A stretch of DNA of 9,972 nucleotides from a bacterium (GTDB lineage Bacteria; Bdellovibrionota_C; UBA2361; SZUA-149), in contig QIGM01000552.1 of NCBI GenBank assembly GCA_003230795.1, forward strand, positions 1 through 9,972, given 5' to 3'. Under the pieces are notes generated by a model. It searched no databases. It was not told the DNA's origin and worked only from the letters and a program-made list of their open reading frames with translations. This document shows, piece by piece, positions 1 to 5,982 of the stretch (its first letter is position 1; each line of letters opens with the position of its first letter). Made by a program: the position numbers and the translations under genes.

Positions 1-2
1 AA

Positions 3-428
3 GTCAGTTCTGGTGCTGAAGCGGTGACGTCTAAGGACGTTGATAGCCCTTTACCTTCGCGCCTCTCAATTCTTCTTGTCGAAGACGACCGCGTGAATCG
101 ACACCTGGCATGTCGTTGGCTTGAGCAGGAAGGTCATCAAGTCACAGTTGCGACGAACGGAATGGAGGCTGTTCAGATTGGCCGCCGGGAAAACTTCGAC
201 ATCATCTTGATGGATATTCAGATGCCAAAGATGAACGGACTCGACGCTGCGACGGCAATTCGAGAAATGGAAACCATCTCGTATACGCCGATTGTAGCCC
301 TTACTGCTCAATTCATGAATCAAGAATCTGAAGAAGGCCTTCCTATCAATATTGATGCTCTCGTCAGAAAGCCGATTTCAAAAGACGAGCTGCTCTCTAC
401 GATGTATGCTCTTACGGCAAACACTTAA
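3..428 (+). CDS. Response-regulator receiver (REC) domain, probable C-terminus of a hybrid sensor histidine kinase; 5' truncated
   Basis: The frame is open from base 3 with no in-frame stop, so the N-terminus lies left of the window. The first possible start inside is a GTG at 24. Numbering from it, a complete CheY-like receiver fold is visible: acidic pocket E20-D21 in ILLVEDD, phospho-acceptor D64 in the LMDIQMPKMNG motif (62-72), conserved T94 in VALTA, and K116 in the VRKP motif. The 'VEDDRVNR' opening and 'MDIQMPKMNG' core are typical of receivers fused to the C-terminus of hybrid kinases, and a linker-like Ser/Asp/Pro-rich stretch precedes the domain. It would accept a phosphoryl group from a histidine kinase or phosphotransfer domain, and no output domain follows. 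It ends 32 bp before the acetyltransferase gene on the same strand, so co-transcription is possible. Receiver identity is very secure. The hybrid-kinase assignment is inference; a stand-alone receiver starting at 24 is the alternative. Confidence 0.9.
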   Translation, partial: VSSGAEAVTSKDVDSPLPSRLSILLVEDDRVNRHLACRWLEQEGHQVTVATNGMEAVQIGRRENFDIILMDIQMPKMNGLDAATAIREMETISYTPIVALTAQFMNQESEEGLPINIDALVRKPISKDELLSTMYALTANT

Positions 429-460
429 GAGTCACGCAGTCATCACACTATGAACGGGTC

Positions 461-1021
461 ATGAGCGAGCCACGTCAAGGAATAGACCCTTACCATCAAT
501 CATGCTTCTCTTTACAGAACCGTCTATTACGGCTTCTCTGGGGCATCGTTTGGTTGTTCGCCTTCAGACCATCACCGAGACCATTTCATTCCTGGCGGGC
601 ATTCCTTTTGCGTTGCTTTGGTGCAGACCTCGGGCATGCCTGCCATGTCTATCCTAGCGCAAAAATCTGGGCCCCGTGGAATCTAGAAATGGATGACGAG
701 AGCTCTCTTGGTGATAACGTTAATTGTTATTCCATGGGTAAAGTAAGTCTCGGCGCTCGGGCGATTGTTTCTCAGGGGACTCATCTCTGCACCGGAACAC
801 ATGATTATCAGAGCAAGGACTTTCGGCTCTATACGAAGCCGATTACGATTGGTGCCGGAGCTTGGGTTTGTGCTGAGGCCTTTATTCATCCTGGAGTAAA
901 CATCGGCGAAGGTTGTGTTATTGGCGCACGATCAGTTGTCAGTAAGGACATGCCTGAATGGATGGTGTGTTCTGGCCACCCCTGCCGCCCCTGCAAGCCG
1001 CGGGAACAGACGACTACCTAG
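461..1021 (+). CDS. WcaF-family polysaccharide O-acetyltransferase (left-handed beta-helix)
   Basis: The 186-residue protein matches the usual length of the WcaF (colanic acid biosynthesis acetyltransferase) family. Residues 20-58 form the family's characteristic hydrophobic and basic N-terminal segment, with 'FRPSPRPFHSWR' (35-46) and a following 'FGADLG'. Hexapeptide repeats of the left-handed beta-helix run from about 62 to 165, for example around VSLGARAIVSQG and VNIGEGCVIGARSVV. The likely catalytic histidine is H114 in the TGTHDY motif. The C-terminus has the usual 'SGHPCRPCKPR' end (171-181), slightly cysteine-rich. By family knowledge it transfers acetyl from acetyl-CoA to a sugar hydroxyl of an exopolysaccharide repeat unit, in the cytoplasm. 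The ATG at 461 is the only good start; no strong Shine-Dalgarno sequence precedes it. Its stop codon lies inside the convergent GT2 gene, an 8-nt overlap. Family assignment is strong; the acetylated sugar is unknown. Confidence 0.92.
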   Translation: MSEPRQGIDPYHQSCFSLQNRLLRLLWGIVWLFAFRPSPRPFHSWRAFLLRCFGADLGHACHVYPSAKIWAPWNLEMDDESSLGDNVNCYSMGKVSLGARAIVSQGTHLCTGTHDYQSKDFRLYTKPITIGAGAWVCAEAFIHPGVNIGEGCVIGARSVVSKDMPEWMVCSGHPCRPCKPREQTTT

Positions 1022-2096
1022 CACTCACCGCCTTAATCAGCTCTTCTACCTCGCCTACTGCGGATTCTTCCGAAGCCGTATGGCTAAAGAAATAGACATT
1101 ACGCAGAATTGAGAGTGGGAAGTATCGCGACAACTTGAGAAGCATTAGTCGGAGCCATGTTTTAAATGTCGAGGGCTTACGCAAGATGATTTGTATGATC
1201 TGGGAGCGTTCTTTCTCAAGGAATAGTGATTTGAGCTTAAACTCGCTTCGGACTCTATTGATATTCTCTTCGATTCGAACGCAATTTTGCTCTGATAATT
1301 CGGGACGAATTCGCTCAAAGAGTGGACCCATCGTCTGACTATAAATGTACTCGTAGACGCCAAGTTCATTTTTGTTTAGATACGCCGACAGGCTTCTGCT
1401 TGCCATTGAGTAGTAGGTTCTATGCACAACGAGCGGCGTATCCAAAAAAAATGGCCGGACATTCTGTTCGAGTAAACGATACCCAAAACAAACATCCTCA
1501 GCGGTAAGTTTACTCAAATGCTCGTCAAAATATGCTTTTGGATATAGCTCAAACAGTTCAGCTTTGCAGACCACTGCACTTCCCATTGCTACTGGGAAAT
1601 TATTTGCGAGAAAATACGTGCAATACTCCGCAAACGGCATTTCGTTGAGACCCGTAGGGAATTTGCTGGTGTCAGCTTTCCTAAACCCAAGAAGTTCTCG
1701 GTAAAAGATTGTGGATGTGAGGACAACCTGGCGTTCAGACGAGCTATTAAAACAATCCACAACATCGTGCAGGTAGCTAGGGAGCCATAGGTCATCGAAA
1801 TCGAGAAACGCTATTAGCGGCCCCTTAGCAAGGCGGACCCCATGGTTCCTTGCGATGCTCGGCCCAGAATTTTCAGCAAGTCTCTCAGAACGACATGCTA
1901 GACGTGTCGAAGAAAAGTGAAGGGGTAGTTCTTCGAGAATTTGAGAAGTTCTGTCACTACTTCCGTCGTCTACTAAGACAACTTCAATTTTAGGATACGT
2001 CTGGGCGTCAATAGATCGCAGCGCCTCTAGCAGCAATTGCTGCCTGGCTTCAAGCTGGTAACAGGGAATGACAACCGAAACGAGCGGCTGCTCCAT
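1014..2096 (-). CDS. Family 2 glycosyltransferase (GT-A fold)
   Basis: This 360-residue protein has a classical GT2 domain in its first two thirds. 'VSVVIPCY' (6-13) forms the first strand, VDDGSSD (42-48) binds nucleotide, 'SGPSIARNHGV' (77-87) follows, and 'FLDFDD' (97-102) carries the metal-binding DxD (D99-F-D101). E200-D201 in 'LTAEDVCFGYRLLE' fits the position of the catalytic base. The last ~100 residues are basic and leucine-rich with no recognised domain, and may contact the membrane. The start at 2096 is preferred over an in-frame ATG five codons upstream (2111), because AAAGGA sits 6 nt before it and the family N-terminus begins right there. It should transfer a sugar from a nucleotide-sugar donor to a lipid-linked oligosaccharide at the inner membrane face; the donor cannot be read from sequence. 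It is the last gene of the - strand block, 134 bp after the epimerase, with an inverted repeat in that gap. Confidence 0.93.
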   Translation of the reverse strand: MEQPLVSVVIPCYQLEARQQLLLEALRSIDAQTYPKIEVVLVDDGSSDRTSQILEELPLHFSSTRLACRSERLAENSGPSIARNHGVRLAKGPLIAFLDFDDLWLPSYLHDVVDCFNSSSERQVVLTSTIFYRELLGFRKADTSKFPTGLNEMPFAEYCTYFLANNFPVAMGSAVVCKAELFELYPKAYFDEHLSKLTAEDVCFGYRLLEQNVRPFFLDTPLVVHRTYYSMASRSLSAYLNKNELGVYEYIYSQTMGPLFERIRPELSEQNCVRIEENINRVRSEFKLKSLFLEKERSQIIQIILRKPSTFKTWLRLMLLKLSRYFPLSILRNVYFFSHTASEESAVGEVEELIKAVSAR

Positions 2097-2102
2097 GGTA
2101 GA

Positions 2103-2108
2103 TCCTTT
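2103..2108 (-). promoter_or_regulatory. Ribosome-binding site of the GT2 gene (decides the start)
   Basis: AAAGGA on the - strand lies 6 nt upstream of the ATG at 2096. The alternative ATG at 2111 lies upstream of it and has no purine-rich site, so this element decides the start. It is the clearest Shine-Dalgarno sequence in the window. Confidence 0.7.
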
Positions 2109-2123
2109 CATTGAGCATGGGGG

Positions 2124-2193
2124 TGCGACGACGCAGCGAGCCTTTTTTATAGCCTAGGGCTTACTATATGAAAAAGGATATCTCTGCGTCGCA
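2124..2193. repeat. Long nested imperfect inverted repeat between epimerase and GT2 genes
   Basis: The outer arms are TGCGACGACGCAG (2124-2136) and CTGCGTCGCA (2184-2193), complementary over 10 bp with a 3-nt bulge. The inner arms are CCTTTTTTATAG (2141-2152) and CTATATGAAAAAGG (2164-2177), complementary over 12 bp with a 2-nt bulge, around an 11-nt loop. A transcript from either strand could fold into one long hairpin. No U-run follows on either strand, so it is not a standard intrinsic terminator. It could be an mRNA 3'-end or processing hairpin for the epimerase, a 5'-UTR structure of the GT2 gene, or a dispersed palindromic element. Confidence 0.6.
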
Positions 2194-2230
2194 TAAGAGC
2201 AGTTTTTTGGCTAGTCTTGCGAGTCTAATG

Positions 2231-3241
2231 CTATTGCATCGAGGTAGAGACTAACGTTTCGTCTTTTGCATCTTGCTCAATCTGGCTATCTCGTGCGACT
2301 CGCTTTTCAATCCAACGATAGGTTGAAATGAGCCCTTCTTCTAAGGTAATCGAAGGTTCCCAAGAGAGCACCTCGCGAAGGCGAGAGTTGTCGCTATTTC
2401 GTCCACGAACGCCCTGAGGCTTACTCAAATCGTAGTCTTTGGAGATTTCTTTGCCCGAAATTTTCGCCGCAGCTTCAACCAGTACGTCGATGGAAACCAT
2501 TCGGTCGCGTCCCAAGTTTAAAGGCTGTCGGTGTTCAGAGCGCATCAGCCGATAGATGCCTTCGACGCAGTCATCGATATACATATAAGATCGGGTTTGT
2601 TTTCCATCTCCCCAAACTTCAATACTGTCAGTTTGTTTAGCGAGTGCAATCTTGCGACAAATCGCGGCCGGAGATTTCTCTCGTCCACCCTGGTAGGTGC
2701 CTAGTGGGCCATAGACGTTATGAAAACGGACGACTCGAGTCTCTAAGCCGTAGTCTTCGTTAAAGTACTGGCAGAGTTTCTCCATATATAGTTTTTCCCA
2801 GCCGTATCCCTCTTCTGGGCTAGCTGGATACGCATCCTCCTCCTTCAGTGGCACGACATCTGGCGTGGTTTGTAGGTGAAGTGGATAAATGCAGGCAGTA
2901 GATGAAAACAGAAAGCGATCAATTTTCTCTGCACGTGCCGCTTCGAGCATGTGCACGTTGATCATTGTATTGTTCGCTGCGATGCCGGCCTTTTCTTGAG
3001 TGATGTAGCCGATCCCGCCCATATCGGCGGCGAGGTGATACACCTCATCAATCCCCGAGACAGCCTCAAGGCAATTATCGGTTCTGCGGAGATCTAAGAG
3101 CTTAAATTCGTTTGCGACAGGAGAAGAAAATTCGGGGAGTTTAATATCAACGCCTCGAACCCAGTAGCCCTTCTCCACGAGATATTTCGTGAGATGGTGC
3201 CCGATAAAACCGCCCGCTCCAGTGACAAGAACCTTTTTCAT
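2231..3241 (-). CDS. GDP-mannose 3,5-epimerase-like NAD-dependent sugar epimerase (extended SDR)
   Basis: This 336-residue extended short-chain dehydrogenase/reductase has the NAD-binding Rossmann motif GAGGFIG (8-14), an acidic D32 after strand 2, and the Y146-x3-K150 catalytic pair. Several stretches are hallmarks of GDP-mannose 3,5-epimerase (EC 5.1.3.18), known best from plant ascorbate synthesis: 'ADMGGIGYI' (72-80), 'ACIYP' with C117, 'RFHNVYGPLGT' (172-182), 'GGREKSPAA' with K189 (185-193) and 'GVRGRNSDN'. C117, Y146, K150 and K189 line up with the plant residues I recall as C145, Y174, K178 and K217, at a constant offset of 28. The expected reaction is GDP-D-mannose to GDP-L-galactose, with GDP-L-gulose as second product, in the cytosol. 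The ATG at 3241 begins the 'MKKVLVTGAGG' strand; an AGGG lies about 9 nt upstream. The open frame reaches 3355, but that extra N-terminus has no family match. It lies between the WcaI-like and GT2 genes on the same strand. Confidence 0.88.
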   Translation of the reverse strand: MKKVLVTGAGGFIGHHLTKYLVEKGYWVRGVDIKLPEFSSPVANEFKLLDLRRTDNCLEAVSGIDEVYHLAADMGGIGYITQEKAGIAANNTMINVHMLEAARAEKIDRFLFSSTACIYPLHLQTTPDVVPLKEEDAYPASPEEGYGWEKLYMEKLCQYFNEDYGLETRVVRFHNVYGPLGTYQGGREKSPAAICRKIALAKQTDSIEVWGDGKQTRSYMYIDDCVEGIYRLMRSEHRQPLNLGRDRMVSIDVLVEAAAKISGKEISKDYDLSKPQGVRGRNSDNSRLREVLSWEPSITLEEGLISTYRWIEKRVARDSQIEQDAKDETLVSTSMQ

Positions 3242-3284
3242 TTTTGATACCCTACTGCGTTGGTCGTGAACAAGCTTGACGAAC

Positions 3285-3314
3285 GGAGTGACGCAGAGAT
3301 TTGCTCTGCGCTCC
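3285..3314. repeat. Strong stem-loop in the 5' leader of the epimerase gene
   Basis: CGCAGAG (3292-3298) and CTCTGCG (3304-3310) form a perfect 7-bp stem around a 5-nt loop. Flanking GGAG (3285-3288) and CTCC (3311-3314) add 4 bp across a 3-nt bulge. It lies about 45-75 nt upstream of the epimerase ATG at 3241, in the 162-bp gap after the WcaI-like gene. Neither strand continues into a U-run, so it is not a canonical terminator. A leader hairpin, RNA processing site or protein-binding operator are possible readings. Confidence 0.6.
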
Positions 3315-3403
3315 TTTAGTAGTATGTCGGTTGTAAAAACCGCTAGCTTAACCACTCTTTTGGGTGAGCAGTCTGTGATGGGGGAGGTAAGGGTAGGAAA
3401 ATA

Positions 3404-4630
3404 TTAGAGATTTTTGAATAGCGGTTCGTAGTACCGCTCTTTGACGATGCTATGATCGTAGCGAGTTTTAACAAGTTCAGCTCCGCACTGACCTAAACTT
3501 TTCGCTTCAGCCTCGTTATCTTTAAGACGCAGCAGTGCCTTCACCAGCTCGGCGGCATTCTCTGGCTCAACAACTAAGCCCGCCTGATTCTCTCGTAGGA
3601 GTTTGGCTGATTCGCTGTCCGATGTCGCAGAAGCGACAATCGGGCGTCCAGTGGATAGGTACGCAAGTAATTTACTAGGAACGACGATGTCCCGAACTTC
3701 TTTACGCTGGGGTGCAAGTAGCACATCGGCGGAGCAAAGCATGTCGCCAAGCTCCTCTCGAGGACAGAGCGGTAGCAGAGTGATGTTTGTTAGCTTCTCT
3801 CGTTCGATTATCGTAGCTACTGCAGGTTTAGCAGCCCCTTCTCCGCAAATGAAGAACCTTACGTCTGGATTGTCTCTAAGTAAGGCCGCGCATTCAGCAA
3901 TTATTTCTACATTGTGTTTGATACCGAGGTTTCCACTATAGAGAACGACAAAGCTATTGCCTAAGTTGTGACCTTGTCTAAATTCCGTTTCGTACCTTGA
4001 GCGATCTGTTGCAGCCAATTCGCGACAATCAATGGAGTCCGGTACGACAACGATTTTCTCTTTAGGCACGCCCTTTGCAATAATGTTTCCGCCCATACCT
4101 TCGCTGAGAACCAATATTTTCTCGGCACCGCGGTACATGTGCCGTTCCATCCAAAACGACACGCTCTTCATCAACGGATTATTCAGCATTCCGAGATCAA
4201 TCGCTGCGTCCGGCTGTATATCCTTAATACAGCACCAATATTTCTTTCCTCTTAGCTTAGCCAAAACAAGCGAGGCAAAACCAAGCGTGAGAGGAGGTGA
4301 CATGCAAAGAACGAGGTCAGTACGAATGAAAAGTGAGCGAAGGAAGGAAAGGGTGGATCCTGAGAGTTCATGAAGGATACGTTTTAGCGTGCTCGGTGTT
4401 TTCGGAACATAGAGCCAAACTCGTTTTACTGGAATATCGAAAATAGTTTCCGCTCGGTAGAATGAACTTCGGTACTCCTCCGGCACCTCCCATTCCGGAT
4501 AGTAAGGCATTGTCGTAACGACGGTGACCTTGTGACCAAGTTCCTTAATGAATCGAGCGCAATCGGTGGCCGTGACACCAATTCCTGTTTTTTCTGGAAA
4601 GTAGAAATTGCTTAGCAGCAAGACTCTCAT
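3404..4630 (-). CDS. WcaI-like family 4 glycosyltransferase (putative fucosyl-/L-galactosyltransferase)
   Basis: The 408-residue GT-B protein is close in length to WcaI, the colanic acid fucosyltransferase. Distinctive WcaI-like features are 'FPEKTGIGVTA' (11-21), 'MPYYPEWEVPEEYR' (41-54) and 'LYVPKTPSTLKRILHELS' (73-90). The C-terminal nucleotide-sugar domain starts near 'VVLYSGNLGIKHN' (228-240) and ends with 'VPSKLLAYLSTGRPIVAS' (317-334). The second Glu of the usual GT4 E-x7-E pair is not present; the VPSK signature stands there instead, as in the WcaI/WbuB-like branch. It should add a sugar from a GDP- or UDP-activated donor to a lipid-linked intermediate at the cytoplasmic membrane. The start codon overlaps the stop of the upstream GT4 gene by 4 nt (ATGA), suggesting translational coupling; only a weak AAGAG-type site precedes it. 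With an epimerase that would make GDP-L-galactose just downstream, a 6-hydroxy analogue of fucose is a plausible donor sugar. That last point is inference. Confidence 0.9.
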   Translation of the reverse strand: MRVLLLSNFYFPEKTGIGVTATDCARFIKELGHKVTVVTTMPYYPEWEVPEEYRSSFYRAETIFDIPVKRVWLYVPKTPSTLKRILHELSGSTLSFLRSLFIRTDLVLCMSPPLTLGFASLVLAKLRGKKYWCCIKDIQPDAAIDLGMLNNPLMKSVSFWMERHMYRGAEKILVLSEGMGGNIIAKGVPKEKIVVVPDSIDCRELAATDRSRYETEFRQGHNLGNSFVVLYSGNLGIKHNVEIIAECAALLRDNPDVRFFICGEGAAKPAVATIIEREKLTNITLLPLCPREELGDMLCSADVLLAPQRKEVRDIVVPSKLLAYLSTGRPIVASATSDSESAKLLRENQAGLVVEPENAAELVKALLRLKDNEAEAKSLGQCGAELVKTRYDHSIVKERYYEPLFKNL

Positions 4631-5835
4631 TGGGACTCTTTTCGCTCTAATTGTTGCAACATTTCAGCAAATAGATTTGAGGTAGTTTCCAAGCTAAAGG
4701 ATGCAACCATTTCTCTACTTTTCTCTCCCATTTCAGAGAGTTTTGCCCTGTCTTCAATTGCGAGCTCTAGCTTAGTGCATAAGGCCCCAATATCACCAGC
4801 AGGGAACGTATAACCGTTCTCGTTTGCGCGAACGAGGTCGCGGCCGCAGCCGACGTTATCGCTAACAATTACAGCTTTTCCGGCGCACATCGCCTCATTT
4901 ACAACCAATCCCCAAGTTTCGTGCATGGATGGTAGCACCAACAAATCGCAAAGGTCGTAATAGCGAGGTAGCTCAGTCTGATTCTTGAAACCAAGGAACT
5001 TCACGTTTCCCAGTCCAGCCTGTTCAGCTCTTGCTTCCATACTTTCTCTCAAGGGACCGTCGCCGACAAAAAGAAGGTTCGCTTCGAGTTTCGTGTTCTC
5101 TTTCTCCGAAAGCGAAATGAAAGACTCCAATAGATGATGAGGAGCTTTAATATCAATTAATTTTCCGACATAGAGAATCACGGGCTTGTCGCTACTGAGT
5201 CCGAGAGAGTTTCTCAGCTCTTCTCGATTCTTCGTCGCGCTGTTTGCTGCTTTCTCAAAGTAGTCCGTATCGACTGCATACGGTACGGTGGTAAGTTTTT
5301 CTTCGGGAAAGCCTAGGTTCTTAAAGTAGGTAGTATTTAATGTTCCCACCGTAATTACTCGGTCGATTGCTTTTTGTAGGAAGAAAAAGACGCTCGATTT
5401 GAAGAATTGCTTGAGACTACTACGTTCTCGCGACAGTTCCGTTGCATCATCTCTGAGGATGACTTTGATGCCGAACAACTTTGCAAGGAAGATACTAACG
5501 AAATTAAATGCTCTCGCGTAGCCGTGGACCCATAGCACTTGAGTCCCATTCTTTTTCAGTCGTCTGATGAGGCCATAGTTTAAGGGAAGCCAGGCGCTGG
5601 CTTTCGCCGTACTTCCAACTGCGGGGAGGAACTCATATGAGTAGCCCTCGAGTATTGGAATGTCCCAGGAGATCTCTTGCTTGAACTCGGGATCGTAAAA
5701 GCTAGTACTGCCCATCTCACTGCAAAAATAGACGTGGAGATCAATAAGAGGATTTTTCGCCAAGGTCGCCAGCACAGGTGCCTGGTATTGAATTGGGTGA
5801 GAAACCAAATAGGCTACTTTTATCATTTCCATCAT
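4627..5835 (-). CDS. Family 4 glycosyltransferase (GT-B), first gene of the leftward block
   Basis: Up to 402 residues. Residues 4-20 (MIKVAYLVSHPIQYQAP) form the N-terminal strand of a recognisable GT4 subgroup; the 'SHPIQYQAP' motif is characteristic. The C-terminal GT4 domain begins near 'VILYVGKLIDIKAPHHLLESF' (219-239). It continues through 'LLFVGDGPLRESM' and 'NVKFLGF' and contains the E-x7-E pair in 'HETWGLVVNEA' (E306 and E314). This is a retaining transferase fold using a nucleotide-sugar donor. Three ATGs lie in the first four codons (5835, 5832, 5826). The third fits the family N-terminus best, but no convincing ribosome-binding site separates them, so the longest form is given. 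The last codons overlap the WcaI-like gene by 4 nt. Upstream is a 147-bp divergent gap shared with the asparagine synthetase gene, presumably holding both promoters. Donor and acceptor are unknown. Confidence 0.92.
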   Translation of the reverse strand: MMEMIKVAYLVSHPIQYQAPVLATLAKNPLIDLHVYFCSEMGSTSFYDPEFKQEISWDIPILEGYSYEFLPAVGSTAKASAWLPLNYGLIRRLKKNGTQVLWVHGYARAFNFVSIFLAKLFGIKVILRDDATELSRERSSLKQFFKSSVFFFLQKAIDRVITVGTLNTTYFKNLGFPEEKLTTVPYAVDTDYFEKAANSATKNREELRNSLGLSSDKPVILYVGKLIDIKAPHHLLESFISLSEKENTKLEANLLFVGDGPLRESMEARAEQAGLGNVKFLGFKNQTELPRYYDLCDLLVLPSMHETWGLVVNEAMCAGKAVIVSDNVGCGRDLVRANENGYTFPAGDIGALCTKLELAIEDRAKLSEMGEKSREMVASFSLETTSNLFAEMLQQLERKESQ

Positions 5836-5982
5836 ATGGTCATCGAATGAAGAGACTCTTGTGAGTGTGCGCTGCGCTCTATTGTCATTGAACGTTCCTC
5901 CCGAAGGGGATAAAGAGTAGAGTTATCATAAAGAAACGGCAAAACGCTTGAGGTTTTTCAATCGAGCGATGGACGAAGAGAA
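5836..5982. other. Divergent intergenic region between GT4 and asparagine synthetase genes
   Basis: The 147-bp gap must contain the start signals for both the leftward block and the rightward asparagine synthetase gene. A TATCAT (5924-5929) resembles a sigma-70 -10 box for the + strand gene but has no good -35 at the right distance. TTGAAC (5888-5893) with TAAAGA 17 nt later is an alternative, equally weak pair. GGA (5971-5973) lies 9 nt before the ATG at 5983. Only short 4-5 bp palindromes are visible. Confidence 0.4.

Noticed and set aside
24..26. GTG as the true start of the receiver protein
   Set aside because: The frame is open to the left edge, no Shine-Dalgarno sequence is visible in the 23 bases available, and the motif style is that of hybrid kinases. 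It remains possible but less likely.
2097..2111. Alternative start five codons upstream for the GT2 gene
   Set aside because: The clear AAAGGA ribosome-binding site lies downstream of that ATG and is correctly spaced for the ATG at 2096.
2124..3314. Insertion element or cassette bounded by the two inverted repeats around the epimerase gene
   Set aside because: There is no transposase, no target duplication and no extended similarity between the two repeats beyond 11 bases.
3242..3355. Possible 38-residue N-terminal extension of the epimerase from an ATG at 3355
   Set aside because: The Rossmann strand 'MKKVLVTGAGG' begins at 3241. The extension shows no epimerase-family motif and would cover the leader hairpin. 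An AGGG element precedes the internal start.
5897..5911. Small CCC/GGG hairpin in the divergent gap as a terminator or operator
   Set aside because: The stem is only about 4 bp and no U-run follows; it is expected by chance.
5888..5916. TTGAAC-17-TAAAGA as a sigma-70 promoter for the asparagine synthetase gene
   Set aside because: The match is only 4/6 and 3/6, similar to chance in AT-rich gap sequence. A nearby TATCAT box has no matching -35. I mention it only within the intergenic entry.
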